The notes under the pieces were generated by a model, which saw only the letters and a list, made by a program, of their open reading frames with translations, was not told where the DNA came from and did not search any database. A stretch of 64,000 nt of DNA. It comes from Sva-07 sp963707515. Lineage in GTDB: Bacteria > Actinomycetota > Acidimicrobiia > Acidimicrobiales > Ilumatobacteraceae. Positions 37,939-46,535 of the stretch are shown here, piece after piece. The translations under genes and the position numbers were made by a program. Numbering within the stretch: position 1 is the stretch's first letter; every line of letters begins with the position of its first letter. The stretch is from assembly GCA_963707515.1 (NCBI GenBank), contig CAVPQI010000003.1:310001-374000 (forward strand), written 5' to 3'.

Positions 37939-39105
37939 TCAGAGGACCTTGAGGGCGTCGGAGAAGACCTTCTTCGGCTTCATCTCGACGGCGATCGTGC
38001 GGGCGATCTCGTGGAACATCTGCGCCGCTTCCGACTCCGGATCGACCGCCGTGATCGGTCGGCCGTCGTCGCCGCCCTCGCGGAGCGCCGGCACCAGCGG
38101 CAACCGGCCGAGCAACGGCACGCCGAGGTCGTCGGCGAGCTTCTGGCCGCCACCGGAGCCGAACAGCTCGTAGCGCTTGCCGTCGTCGCCGGTGAACCAC
38201 GACATGTTCTCGATCACGCCGCGCACCGTCAGGTTGACCTTCTCGGCCATCGCCGCCGACAGCGCCGCCACCTTCTGGGCCGCGGGCTGTGGGGTGGTGA
38301 CGACGAAGACCTCGCCGCGTGGCAGGTACTGCGACAGCGACAGGGCGATGTCGCCCGTGCCCGGCGGCATGTCGATCAGCAAGAAGTCCGGCTCGTCCCA
38401 GAACACGTCGGTGAGGAATTGCTCGAGCGCCTTGTGCAGCATCGGACCACGCCAGATGATCGCTTGTCCCTCGGGCACGAAATAGCCGATCGAGATGCAG
38501 CGCACCCCCCAGGCTTCCGGCGGGACGAGCATCTCGTCGATGACGACGGGGTCGCGGTCGGCGCCGAGCATCCGGGGGATCGAGTAGCCGTAGATGTCGG
38601 CGTCGACGACACCGACCGAGTACCCCTGCTGGGCGAGGGCCACGGCGAGGTTGGTCGTCACGCTCGACTTGCCGACGCCACCCTTGCCCGACGAGATGAG
38701 CAGTGGCCGCGTCTTCGACCCGGCCTTGGCGAACGGGATCTCGCGGCCTTGGGCGTGCCCGTGGGCCTGTTGCGTTCCGGCCGAGCCGGCGGCGTCGCCG
38801 TGCAGCATCTTGCGCAGGTTCTCGCGGTCCTCGTCGGACATCACGGTGAACTCCAGGTCGATCCGTTCGACGCCCGGCAGCTGGGTCGCGGCGTCGGACA
38901 CGCGGCGCTGGATCTCGCTCTTCAGCGGGCAGCCGGGCACGGTGAGCGCGATCAGGACGCCGACGGTGCCGTCGTTGTCGATGCGGACGCCACGCAGCAT
39001 CCCGAGGTCGACGATCGACCGGTGCAGCTCGGGGTCCTGGACGGGCCGCAGGGCCTCGATGATCTCGGCTTCGGTCACCGTGGGGGCTGTGGCCATGACG
39101 ACCAT
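37939..39105 (-). CDS. mrp: Mrp/NBP35-type Fe-S cluster carrier ATPase
   Basis: P-loop ATPase that carries Fe-S clusters, 388 residues. The N-terminal MIP18 domain (ALRPVQDPELHRSIVDLGM; LTVPGCPLKSEIQRRV) joins the ATPase with the deviant Walker A ISSGKGGVGKSSVTTN and LLIDMPPGTGDIALSL. The CxxC cluster ligands of many Mrp proteins are missing; the segment reads ENMSWFTGDDGKRYELFGSG, as in some other actinobacterial forms. Start at 39105 or 39096 (two Met codons); no strong ribosome site marks either. It is divergent from a SufR-like regulator, which supports an Fe-S role. Confidence 0.93.
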   Translation of the reverse strand: MVVMATAPTVTEAEIIEALRPVQDPELHRSIVDLGMLRGVRIDNDGTVGVLIALTVPGCPLKSEIQRRVSDAATQLPGVERIDLEFTVMSDEDRENLRKMLHGDAAGSAGTQQAHGHAQGREIPFAKAGSKTRPLLISSGKGGVGKSSVTTNLAVALAQQGYSVGVVDADIYGYSIPRMLGADRDPVVIDEMLVPPEAWGVRCISIGYFVPEGQAIIWRGPMLHKALEQFLTDVFWDEPDFLLIDMPPGTGDIALSLSQYLPRGEVFVVTTPQPAAQKVAALSAAMAEKVNLTVRGVIENMSWFTGDDGKRYELFGSGGGQKLADDLGVPLLGRLPLVPALREGGDDGRPITAVDPESEAAQMFHEIARTIAVEMKPKKVFSDALKVL

Positions 39106-39126
39106 TGTGGCAGCGCGCCCTGAATT

Positions 39127-39139
39127 TGCACTACGTGCA
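39127..39139. promoter_or_regulatory. Candidate operator TGCACTACGTGCA
   Basis: A perfect 5-3-5 inverted repeat in the 74-base gap between mrp and the SufR-like gene, in the right place to control both. No consensus for this regulator was available to me, so this is position-based inference. Confidence 0.35.
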
Positions 39140-39179
39140 TAGGAAGAATGCCATCGTGGTGTGCCGGTAGGCTCGATGC

Positions 39180-39938
39180 ATGCGCTCGGGGGCCACGTTC
39201 ACCGCCACGGTGTCGGCGATCACCGACGCGTTCGGTGACCCCACCCGGCGGTCGATCTACCTCTTCGCCCGCGAGCACTCGACCGGCGGTGCGGCCGTCG
39301 GCGACGAGCTCGGCGTCACCGCCTCGACGGTTGCCGCGCACGTCGGCGTCCACGCCAACGTCGCCCGCCACCACCTCGACAAACTCGCCGCGGGTGGCTA
39401 TCTCGAGGTGATCACCGGCAAGGTCGCAGGCGCCGGTGCCGGCCGCCCGTCGAAGCGCTATGTCGTGGTCGGCGACGCGATCGACATGAACGACGTCGAG
39501 TTCCCCGTGCGCAGCGACGACCTGTTGCTCTCGCTGCTCGGGCGTGCGCTCGACCGCCTCCCCCAGGACGAGGCGGAATCCCTCGCCGAGGAGGTCGGTG
39601 AGGAGTACGGCCGGGCGATGGCTGATGGCCTCACCGGCGACGCCCTCGCCCGCGGCCGCCGCTCGGTGCGCTCGGCGATCCAGGCGGTTGCCGACGCCCT
39701 CACCGCCCACGGGTTCGCGGCGCACACCGACGCCCGCAGCGACCGCCTGCGGATCATCAACGACCACTGCCCCTTCGGCGACGTCGCCACGGAGCACCCG
39801 GTGATCTGCGCCGTCGACCGGGGCATGGTCAAAGGCATGCTCGGCGCCCTCGTCGACGCCGGCGACCCCGACGCCCGGCAGATCGTCACCGAGTCGAGCA
39901 TCGCCCGCGGCGACACCTGCTGCGCCACCGCGGTCTAG
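39180..39938 (+). CDS. SufR-like helix-turn-helix regulator with Cys-rich C terminus
   Basis: Winged-helix regulator of 252 residues. The N terminus (ITDAFGDPTRRSIYLFAREH; ARHHLDKLAAGGYLEV; GRPSKRYVVVGD) is the DNA-binding domain. The C terminus carries a conserved Cys pattern, NDHCPFGDVATEHPVICAVD and ARGDTCCATAV, like the [4Fe-4S] ligands of SufR, the repressor of Fe-S assembly genes. It faces mrp across 74 bases with a palindrome between, so it likely senses cluster status and controls mrp and itself. The suf operon is not in the window. Confidence 0.85.
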   Translation: MRSGATFTATVSAITDAFGDPTRRSIYLFAREHSTGGAAVGDELGVTASTVAAHVGVHANVARHHLDKLAAGGYLEVITGKVAGAGAGRPSKRYVVVGDAIDMNDVEFPVRSDDLLLSLLGRALDRLPQDEAESLAEEVGEEYGRAMADGLTGDALARGRRSVRSAIQAVADALTAHGFAAHTDARSDRLRIINDHCPFGDVATEHPVICAVDRGMVKGMLGALVDAGDPDARQIVTESSIARGDTCCATAV

Positions 39939-39940
39939 TT

Positions 39941-40147
39941 GTCGGGCCCGGTCTGATCGTCGGGCCCGGTCTGATTGTCGGGCCTCACAGCAGCCCGGTG
40001 GTGGGACCGGTGGGTCGGCCCGACTGCGGCTCGTCGCTGGCGCTTCCCGCCGCCTGCTGTCCGTCTGGCCCCGTCCCCAACGGACACCTCCCCCAACGGA
40101 CACCCCGTCACCGCCACCTGTCCGTCCGGCCCCGTCCCCAACGGACA
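39941..40147. repeat. Repeat-filled gap before DUF3107
   Basis: The 250-base gap holds two kinds of repeat. At 39941-39987 an 18-bp unit starting GTCGGGCCCGGTCTGAT occurs twice plus a partial copy. At 40058-40086 and 40119-40147 a 29-bp element occurs twice, each with arms TGTCCGT and ACGGACA; its core is a diverged, inverted form of the GC-rich word repeated in lhr. No gene is seen in the gap. Confidence 0.85.
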
Positions 40148-40188
40148 CCCCCTCACCGCCCGCAGCCATCACCGGTAACGTGCTCGGC

Positions 40189-40422
40189 GTGGACGTACGC
40201 ATCGGAGTGACCCAGGCCCCTCGCGAGATCAACATCGAGCTCGCGGACGACACCGATCGCGCCGACCTCAAGGTGCGCATCGAGGCTGCCCTCTCCGGCG
40301 CCACCGACGTGTTGTGGATCAGCGACAAGCGGGGCAAGGACGTCGGCATCCCCTCCGCCAAGATCGCCTACATCGAGCTCGGATCGGCGGACGGCGACCG
40401 GCGCATCGGCTTCGGGGGCTGA
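40189..40422 (+). CDS. DUF3107 family protein
   Basis: A 77-residue conserved actinobacterial protein of unknown function. GTG at 40189 (MDVRIGVTQAPREINIEL) matches the usual family start better than the GTG nine bases upstream. The fold is expected to be alpha/beta; KIAYIELGSADGDRRIGFGG is the conserved end. Its stop abuts the ArsA-like gene, as in many actinobacteria. Confidence 0.88.
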   Translation: MDVRIGVTQAPREINIELADDTDRADLKVRIEAALSGATDVLWISDKRGKDVGIPSAKIAYIELGSADGDRRIGFGG

Positions 40423-40423
40423 C

Positions 40424-41407
40424 CTGCCGCCTGGCGCGCGACCAGGCCTCCTCGACCTCGACCTGATCTGGGTCACGGGGAAGGGTGGTGTCGGCAAGAC
40501 CACCGTCGCGGCCGCCATTGCCGACGTCGCGGCGCGCCACGGCCGTCGCACGTTGGTGTGCGAGATGGACGCCAAGGGCGCCCTCGCCAATGCCTACGAC
40601 GTCGGCGCGCTGGCCTTCGAGCCGCGCGAAGTGGCGCCGAACCTGTGGGCGATGACGATGAACACCGAGGACTCGCTGCGCGAGTACCTGCGGTTGTTCG
40701 TCCGCATCCCGTTCATCGGTCGCGTCGGTCCGCTGGCTTCGACGTTCGACTTCGTCGCCGACGCGGCGCCCGGCGTCAAGGAGATCCTCGGCGTCGGCAA
40801 GCTCTGCTACGAGGTGCGCGAGCGGCACTACGACCTCGTCGTCGTCGACGGAGAGGCCACCGGCCACATCGTCAGCCAGATCGGGGCGCCGAAGGTCATC
40901 GCCGACCTCGTCCAGGTCGGCCTCGTCCGTGACCAGACGCAGTGGATGCTCGACATCCTCGACGACCCCCAGCGCACCGGCGTCGTCGTCGTCACGACCG
41001 CCGAGGAGATGCCGGTCATCGAGTCGATCGACCTGATGACCCGCCTGCGCGCCGAGACCGGCGTCCACGTCAACGCGGTGATCGCCAACCGCGTGCTGCC
41101 GGTGATGTTCAACCGGCGCGAGCAGGAGATCGTCGACCGCCTCGACGAGGTCGCCGACCTGCTCACCGCCACGGCGGGTCCGGCGGTCGGGACCGTCGTC
41201 GAAGCGGCGCGCTTCACCGAGCAGCGCCGATCGACCGGAGCTCGCCACCTCGATCGGCTGCGGTCGGCACTCGACGAGCTCCACGATGCCGACGGTGAGC
41301 TCGATGCGCCGCCGATCTACACGATCCCCGAGCTGTACGCCCGCGCCGCCGGCCCGCGTGTCGTGACGCTGGTCGCCGAGGCACTCGCCCAGGAGCTCGA
41401 CCCGTGA
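40424..41407 (+). CDS. ArsA/GET3-like ATPase, first of a pair
   Basis: P-loop ATPase of the ArsA-like actinobacterial type, about 327 residues. The motif LIWVTGKGGVGKTTVAAA lies upstream of any ATG, GTG or TTG in frame. The frame is open back to a CTG at 40424, directly after the DUF3107 stop, so the start is either a rare CTG or hidden by a lost base. Further motifs are LVVVDGEATGHIVSQI and VIANRVLPVMF. The paired mycobacterial proteins (Rv3679/Rv3680) form a complex with an unclear role. It ends 30 bases before the second ATPase. Confidence 0.85.
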   Translation: MPPGARPGLLDLDLIWVTGKGGVGKTTVAAAIADVAARHGRRTLVCEMDAKGALANAYDVGALAFEPREVAPNLWAMTMNTEDSLREYLRLFVRIPFIGRVGPLASTFDFVADAAPGVKEILGVGKLCYEVRERHYDLVVVDGEATGHIVSQIGAPKVIADLVQVGLVRDQTQWMLDILDDPQRTGVVVVTTAEEMPVIESIDLMTRLRAETGVHVNAVIANRVLPVMFNRREQEIVDRLDEVADLLTATAGPAVGTVVEAARFTEQRRSTGARHLDRLRSALDELHDADGELDAPPIYTIPELYARAAGPRVVTLVAEALAQELDP

Positions 41408-41437
41408 TCGCCGCGGGTGCCCGGAACCGTGATCGCG

Positions 41438-42590
41438 ATGGGTGACCTCGGCAACCTCCTCGCCGCCCGCGAGATGATCCTCGTCGCCGGTTCCGGTGGC
41501 GTCGGCAAGACCACCACCGCGGCGGCGTTGGGGATCGCCGCCGTCATCCGCCAGCCGGGGCGGGTGCTCGTGTTGACGGTCGACCCGGCCCGCCGGTTGG
41601 CCACCGCGCTCGGGCTCGACGAGTTCGGCAACACGCCGATCCGCATCGACGACGGGGCGTTCGCCGACGCCGGCATCGCCGTGCGCGGTGAGCTGTGGGT
41701 GGCGATGCTGGACACCAAGGCCGGCTGGGACGAGCTGATCACCCGCCACGCGCCCGACGCCGCGACCCGCGACGCCGTCCTCGCCAACCCGCTCTACGAG
41801 AACATCACCCGCCGCTTCGTGCACAGCCACGAGTACCTGGCGATGGAGCAGCTGCACGACCTCCACGCCAGTGGCGAGTTCGACCTCGTCATCGTCGACA
41901 CGCCGCCGTCGCGCAGCGCCCTGTCGATCCTCGACGCCCCGGGCCGGATGGTCGACTTCTTCGGCAGCCGCCTGCTGCGCTGGCTCACGGTGCCCTACCG
42001 ATCGCGGCTGTTCAACGTCGCCTCCAAGCCGTTCTACCAAGTGGCCGACCGGGTCCTCGGCTCCCGCTTCCTGCAGGACATCGCCGACTTCTTCATGCTG
42101 TTCCAGAAGATGGAGTCGGGGTTCGTCCGCCGGGCACGCGACGTCGAAGCGCTGCTCGTCGACCCGCGCAGCGCGTTCGTCGTCGTCACGACGTTGGAGA
42201 CGGCGCCGAGCCACGAGGCGCGCTTCCTCGCCAACGCCCTCGTCGAGCGGCAGATGTCGCTCGGGGCGATCGTCGCCAACCGGGTCCTGCCGGCCGCGCT
42301 GTCGACCGCCGAGGTCGCCGGCGGCAGCGGGCGCGCTCGCCGCCGGCGCCGCCGAGCTGGCTCCTGCCGTCGCCGCTCGCCTCGACGTGCCCGCGGCCGC
42401 CACCCGCAGCGCGCTGACCAAGGTCGCCGCCCGCTTCGACGACGTCGCCCTCGTCGCCGCTCGCGAGGCGGACCGGCGGGCGTCGCTCGCCGCGCTCACC
42501 TCAACGCTCGTCACCGTGCCGTGGTTGCCCGGTGACGTCAACGATCTCGCCGGGCTGGCGGTGCTCGCCGGTTACCTCCGCGACGGCTGA
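41438..42590 (+). CDS. ArsA/GET3-like ATPase, second of a pair, frameshifted
   Basis: Partner P-loop ATPase, about 384 residues. ATG at 41438 (MGDLGNLLAAREMILV) is preferred over a GTG at 41417. Walker A is AGSGGVGKTTTAAAL, switch motifs include LTVDPARRLATALG and VIVDTPPSRSALSIL, and IVANRVLPAAL matches the first ATPase. The frame slips by one base near 42330 in a GC-rich run, then continues ALAAGAAELAPAVAARLD to the end. The two genes probably make a heterodimer. Confidence 0.87.
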
Positions 42591-42634
42591 CACACGGCAC
42601 GGCAGCGGCCGGTCGATCAGGCATCATGGGAGGG

Positions 42635-44149
42635 ATGACCTCCCTCGCCGAGCTCGCCCGAGAGCACTCCACGCTCGACCGCGACGACATCGATCACCTC
42701 CACCGCCTCACCGCCGAGTGGGGCTTCCTCGCCGACCTGTGCTTCGCCGACCTGCTGCTCTACGTGCGCTCCGCCGACCGCAAGTGGATGATCGTCGATC
42801 AGGTGCGTCCGGCGACGAACCAGACGATGTACGCCACCGACTACGTCGGTTCGTGGGCGGCGAGCGACGAGGCGACGCTGATGGAGCAGACCGCCAGCAC
42901 CGGTCATCGCACCGAGGGTGCGATCAAGGTCGACGGCGCCGGCGACGGGATCCACCACGCCCGCATGCTGGCGATCCCGGTGCGCCGCAAGGACAAGGTC
43001 ATCGGCATCTTGTCGAAGGAGTGGAAGGTGCGCGCCGGCCGCCCCCTCGGTGAGCTGGAGCGCGCCTACTCGGGCATCTTCGAGCAGTTCGTCGAGATGA
43101 TCGAGGTCGGTTCGTTCCCGTTCGCCGGCCGCGTTGCCGACTCCAGCGCCGCCCCGCGCGTCGGCGACGGTGTGCTCACCCTCGATGCCGCCGGCACCGT
43201 GACGTACGTGTCGCCGAACGCCAACTCGGCGCTTCACCGCGTCGGCATCCAGGCCAATCCGGTCGGCATGCGACTCGCCGAGCTCGGCTTCCACGACGGT
43301 CCCGTGCGTCAAGCGTTCGAGCGCCGCGAGCCGGTCGTCGAGGAGTTCGAGCAGGGTGCCGAGGTGACGCTGCTGTGCCGCTGCGTGCCGATCATCACGA
43401 CCAACGACAACGGGGCGCAGCAGATCGCCGGTGGACTGCTGCTCGTGCGCGACGTCACCGAGCTGCGCAAGCGTGATCGCCTGCTGCTCAGCAAGGACGC
43501 CACGATCCGCGAGATCCATCATCGGGTGAAGAACAACCTGCAGACGATCTCGTCGCTGCTGCGCCTGCAGGCCCGGCGGCTGACGAACCCGGAGGCGAAG
43601 GCGGCGGTGCAGGAATCGGTCCGCAGGATCCGCACGATCGCCCTGGTCCACGAGTCGCTCTCGCGCGAGCCGGGCGAGGACATCGCCTTCATCGAGATCG
43701 TCCGTCCGCTGCTGCGCCTCGCCGAGGAGGGCCTGCAATCACCCGACCGCCCGATCGACTTCAGCGTCGCCGGCGACGGTGGTCGCATCCCGGCGCACAC
43801 GGCCACGCCGCTGTCCGTCGTGCTCACCGAGCTGCTGCAGAACGCGGTCGACCACGGCTTCCCGGAGGGCAGTGGCGGCGGCAGCGTGCGGGTGTCGCTC
43901 ATCCAACGCGACGGTCAGCTCCGGGTGCGAGTGACCGACAACGGTCGAGGCGTCGATCCGACGTTCGAGCTGGAGAATGCCAAGGGACTCGGGTTGTCGA
44001 TCGTGCGCACGCTCGTCACCACCGAGCTGAACGGCACGATCACGATCGAGCCGGCGACCTCGCAGGACCTGCTCGACGCCCGCATCGACGACGGCTCCGG
44101 ACGTCAGCACGGGACCGTGATCGAGCTCATCGTCCCGACCGTCGACTAA
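42635..44149 (+). CDS. pdtaS: PdtaS-like sensor histidine kinase (HisKA_2/HWE)
   Basis: Cytosolic sensor kinase of 504 residues. ATG at 42635 (MTSLAELAREHSTLDRDDID) matches PdtaS-type starts, although the GGGAGGG site is unusually close; an ATG nine bases earlier is possible. A GAF domain (about 1-150) and a PAS domain (160-280) precede the H-box REIHHRVKNNLQTISSLLRL and a HATPase domain (ELLQNAVDHGFPEG; VTDNGRGVDPTF; GLGLSIVRTLV). PdtaS usually phosphorylates the RNA-binding antiterminator PdtaR; no such partner is in this window. No membrane segment is visible. Confidence 0.9.
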   Translation: MTSLAELAREHSTLDRDDIDHLHRLTAEWGFLADLCFADLLLYVRSADRKWMIVDQVRPATNQTMYATDYVGSWAASDEATLMEQTASTGHRTEGAIKVDGAGDGIHHARMLAIPVRRKDKVIGILSKEWKVRAGRPLGELERAYSGIFEQFVEMIEVGSFPFAGRVADSSAAPRVGDGVLTLDAAGTVTYVSPNANSALHRVGIQANPVGMRLAELGFHDGPVRQAFERREPVVEEFEQGAEVTLLCRCVPIITTNDNGAQQIAGGLLLVRDVTELRKRDRLLLSKDATIREIHHRVKNNLQTISSLLRLQARRLTNPEAKAAVQESVRRIRTIALVHESLSREPGEDIAFIEIVRPLLRLAEEGLQSPDRPIDFSVAGDGGRIPAHTATPLSVVLTELLQNAVDHGFPEGSGGGSVRVSLIQRDGQLRVRVTDNGRGVDPTFELENAKGLGLSIVRTLVTTELNGTITIEPATSQDLLDARIDDGSGRQHGTVIELIVPTVD

Positions 44150-44184
44150 GTAACGCTCGGGGCCAGGCCCCAACCGTTACTTAG
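44146..44184. repeat. 39-bp palindrome at the pdtaS stop codon
   Basis: Arms CTAAGTAACG and CGTTACTTAG enclose a second stem GGGGCC-A-GGCCCC. It contains the pdtaS TAA stop. The GTAAC arms and GGGGYC-A-GRCCCC core resemble the 31-bp repeats, so it may be a related subfamily. It may also terminate pdtaS and whiB, which converge here. Confidence 0.85.
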
Positions 44185-44226
44185 CCGGGTGGCTCGCCGG
44201 CGTGCGGTGAGCCTCCGACAATCGAT

Positions 44227-44526
44227 TCAGCTGACGCGGGCGGCGCGAGCGGCGGCGACCCGGCGGCGGCGGATGACCCGCCGCTCTTCTTCGGTCAATC
44301 CGCCCCAGATGCCGGAGTCCTGGTTGGTCTCCAGCGCGAAATCGAGGCACTCCTGCGCGACCGTGCACTCGCCGCAGACCTGCTTCGCCCGGTCGATCTG
44401 GACCAATGCGTGCCCCGTGGTGCCGACCGGAAAGAACAGATCCGGATCGGTGTCGCGGCAGATGGCGTCGTCTCGCCACTCGTAATCCGCGGCTCCGAGG
44501 GCGAGGCTGGACGCAAGGATCGACAC
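44227..44526 (-). CDS. WhiB-family Fe-S regulator (WhiB1-like)
   Basis: Iron-sulfur transcriptional regulator of 99 residues. GTG at 44526 follows GAGGAG by eight bases. The four Cys ligands are in DDAICRD, AKQVCGECTVAQECLDF (CxxCxxxxxC), and the signature GIWGGLTEEERR precedes a basic tail VIRRRRVAAARAARVS that binds DNA. The spacing and the DPDLFFPVG motif are closest to WhiB1, a NO-sensitive essential regulator in mycobacteria. It converges on pdtaS. Confidence 0.95.
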   Translation of the reverse strand: MSILASSLALGAADYEWRDDAICRDTDPDLFFPVGTTGHALVQIDRAKQVCGECTVAQECLDFALETNQDSGIWGGLTEEERRVIRRRRVAAARAARVS

Positions 44527-44621
44527 GTTTGGTGCTCCTCGAGGGTTGGTCGGCGGGTGTGACGCCACCGGAAGTCGGCGCCGCGTGGGGGGTGCGACGG
44601 GCCGATTGCAGGCCGGAGCAA

Positions 44622-44650
44622 ACTGTAAGCGCGAAATTGCCGGGTCGCAA
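44622..44650 (-). promoter_or_regulatory. Predicted whiB promoter
   Basis: On the minus strand TTGCGA (44650-44645) and TACAGT (44627-44622) are separated by 17 bases, a good sigma70-type pair about 95 bases before the whiB start. The predicted start site near 44615 leaves a leader of about 90 bases. Confidence 0.6.
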
Positions 44651-44656
44651 GGAACA

Positions 44657-44672
44657 CTTGACCCGCCGTTCA
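44657..44672. promoter_or_regulatory. Candidate operator upstream of whiB
   Basis: Read on the minus strand the site is TTGAACGGCGGGTCAA, differing at two positions from the perfect palindrome before the acyl-CoA dehydrogenase gene (57252-57267). It lies just upstream of the predicted whiB -35 box, where an activator or repressor could bind. Confidence 0.45.
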
Positions 44673-44793
44673 ATTGTCATTCATTCGTCATTCACGCGCC
44701 GTTCCGCGCCGTCTGGGGCAGATCTGGGGCAGATCTGGTGCCGGAAAGCGGGCAGAATCCGACCCAGATCGCTGGTCGCGACATGATGGGGCG

Positions 44794-45495
44794 ATGTTGA
44801 TCCTCGGTCATCGTGGCGCCTCGGCGGCAGCACCGGAGAACACGCCGACGGCGTTCGTCCTCGCCGACGAGCTGGGCGCCGACGGCGTCGAGCTCGACGT
44901 CCGCCTGGTGCCCGACGGGCGGCTGCTCGTCGCCCACGACCCGCTCCCGGAGTCGATCGCCGAGATCGACGCCCTCGGGTGCGCCAGCTTCGCCGAGGTC
45001 CTCGATGCGTGCGGCACGCGCATGGTCGTCAACGTGGAGATCAAGAACTGGCACGAGGACACCCACTTCGACCCAACGGCGAAGCTGGTCGAGCCGATCA
45101 TCGACGAGCTCCTCCGGCGTGGCGACGACGACGCCCACCGCTGGTTGATCTCGTCGTTCTCGTTCCGCACGATCAACGCCTGCCGCGCCTACGCGCCCCA
45201 GATCCCCACGGCGTGGCTGTGCTACGAGGCCTCGCGGGCGACGATCGAACGCACCGCCGACGGTGGACACGCCGCCATCCACCCGTGGGAGCCGGCGTTG
45301 ACCGCCGACGCCGTCGCCGCCTGCCACGAGGCCGGCCTCATCGTCAACGGGTGGACGTGCAACGAACCGGCGCGCCTCGTCGAGCTGGCGGCGATGGGCG
45401 TCGACGGCGTGTGCACCGACGTCCCCGACGTCGCCCGACAGGCGCTCGGTGGCGACCCGGCCGTCACACCGCGGTGGCCAGCGGCTGCTCGCTGA
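44794..45495 (+). CDS. Glycerophosphodiester phosphodiesterase family protein
   Basis: TIM-barrel phosphodiesterase, 233 residues, cleaving glycerophosphodiesters to glycerol 3-phosphate and an alcohol. Motifs: LGHRGASAAAPENTPTAF (general base His and metal Glu), GVELDVRLVPDGRLLVAHD, and the later VNVEIKN and GWTCNEP. No signal peptide, so cytosolic. ATG at 44794. The 3' end overlaps the convergent lipid-kinase gene by 32 bases. The 267-base gap to whiB holds the whiB promoter and operator-like site, plus an AT-rich stretch near 44670-44700. Confidence 0.9.
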   Translation: MLILGHRGASAAAPENTPTAFVLADELGADGVELDVRLVPDGRLLVAHDPLPESIAEIDALGCASFAEVLDACGTRMVVNVEIKNWHEDTHFDPTAKLVEPIIDELLRRGDDDAHRWLISSFSFRTINACRAYAPQIPTAWLCYEASRATIERTADGGHAAIHPWEPALTADAVAACHEAGLIVNGWTCNEPARLVELAAMGVDGVCTDVPDVARQALGGDPAVTPRWPAAAR

Positions 45496-46426
45496 GCGCC
45501 GGCTCGGCGCCCGGGAACACCAGCTGGACCGCATCGGGCACGTGGAGGAAGTCGAGCCGCGACGTGGACCCGAGCGCGTCGCCGTCCACCTGGTACGGGA
45601 ACGGCGTGTCGTGCTCGATCGTCAGCCGTTCGAGGTCGGTGTGGATCTCGAGGTGCGGCGCCGGCTTGACCCCGCCGCCGCGCAGCGCGCCGGCAAGTGA
45701 CCGCAAGATCGCGCCGGCGCTCATCGTCGTGAACGTCACGGCAACGAGCCGGCGGTCGAGCCCGGCTTCGGGCGACAGGTCGAGCGGCCGGTTGCCGAGG
45801 TAGGTGTACGGGTTGGTGTTGAGCACGATCGTGAAGTACCCGTCGTCGACGTCGTGACCGTGGTCGTCACGCACGGAGAAGTGCGGCTCGTGCCGGTCGT
45901 AGCCGCGCATCCACGTCGACACGCCCGCCCAGATGAACAACGGGTGGCCGATCCACCGCTTCAACGAGGCGTGCCGTTCGACCTTCTCGACGACCGCGGC
46001 GTCGAAGCCGACGCCGGTGTGGAAGCAGAAGTAGCGGCCGTTGACCTGGCCGAGACCGATCGGGCGGAAGTCGCGGGCGTCGATGCCGTTCGCCAGCAGC
46101 TCGACCGCGGCGACGGGATCGTTGGGCATGCCGAGGGTGCGGGCGAAGACGTTGGTCGAGCCGCCGGGCAGGACCCCGAGCGCGCTGTTCGACCCGGCGA
46201 TGCCGGTGGCGACCTCGTTGAGGGTGCCGTCGCCGCCGAAGCCGATCACCACGTCGACCCCACGACGGGCGGCGTCATGGGCGAAGCGGGTGGCATGGCC
46301 GCGCCGGTTGGTCTCGACGACGTCGACGTCGTGGCCCTGCCCGAGGCGACGGTGCACGATCACCGTGTTGCGCGCCGTCACCGACGAGGCGAACGAGTTG
46401 ACGATCAGCAAGATCTTCAAGGGCAC
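45464..46426 (-). CDS. Diacylglycerol kinase-family lipid kinase
   Basis: Soluble lipid kinase (DAGK catalytic domain), 320 residues. GTG at 46426 starts MPLKILLIVNSFASS. The nucleotide motif is IGFGGDGTLNEVATG, with LGVLPGGSTNVFARTLG following; the C-terminal beta-sandwich includes YQVDGDALGSTSRLDFL. Related proteins phosphorylate diacylglycerol or take part in lipid synthesis. Its end overlaps the phosphodiesterase gene; both act on glycerolipid metabolites, so the neighbourhood may be functional. Confidence 0.9.
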   Translation of the reverse strand: MPLKILLIVNSFASSVTARNTVIVHRRLGQGHDVDVVETNRRGHATRFAHDAARRGVDVVIGFGGDGTLNEVATGIAGSNSALGVLPGGSTNVFARTLGMPNDPVAAVELLANGIDARDFRPIGLGQVNGRYFCFHTGVGFDAAVVEKVERHASLKRWIGHPLFIWAGVSTWMRGYDRHEPHFSVRDDHGHDVDDGYFTIVLNTNPYTYLGNRPLDLSPEAGLDRRLVAVTFTTMSAGAILRSLAGALRGGGVKPAPHLEIHTDLERLTIEHDTPFPYQVDGDALGSTSRLDFLHVPDAVQLVFPGAEPALSEQPLATAV

Positions 46427-46535
46427 CGACCGTACCCGGTGCCGAGCCGGTCGTCCGCGGCGCCGACCGTCCGCGGGTGACGGCCGTCGCCGCATTTGGG
46501 TGCCAACTTGACCCGCCGGTAGCTTGGGAGGCCTT

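Noticed and set aside
44146..44184. Plain intrinsic terminator for pdtaS
   Set aside because: The stem is strong but has no T-tract, and its arms and core match the repeat family, so it was listed as a repeat.
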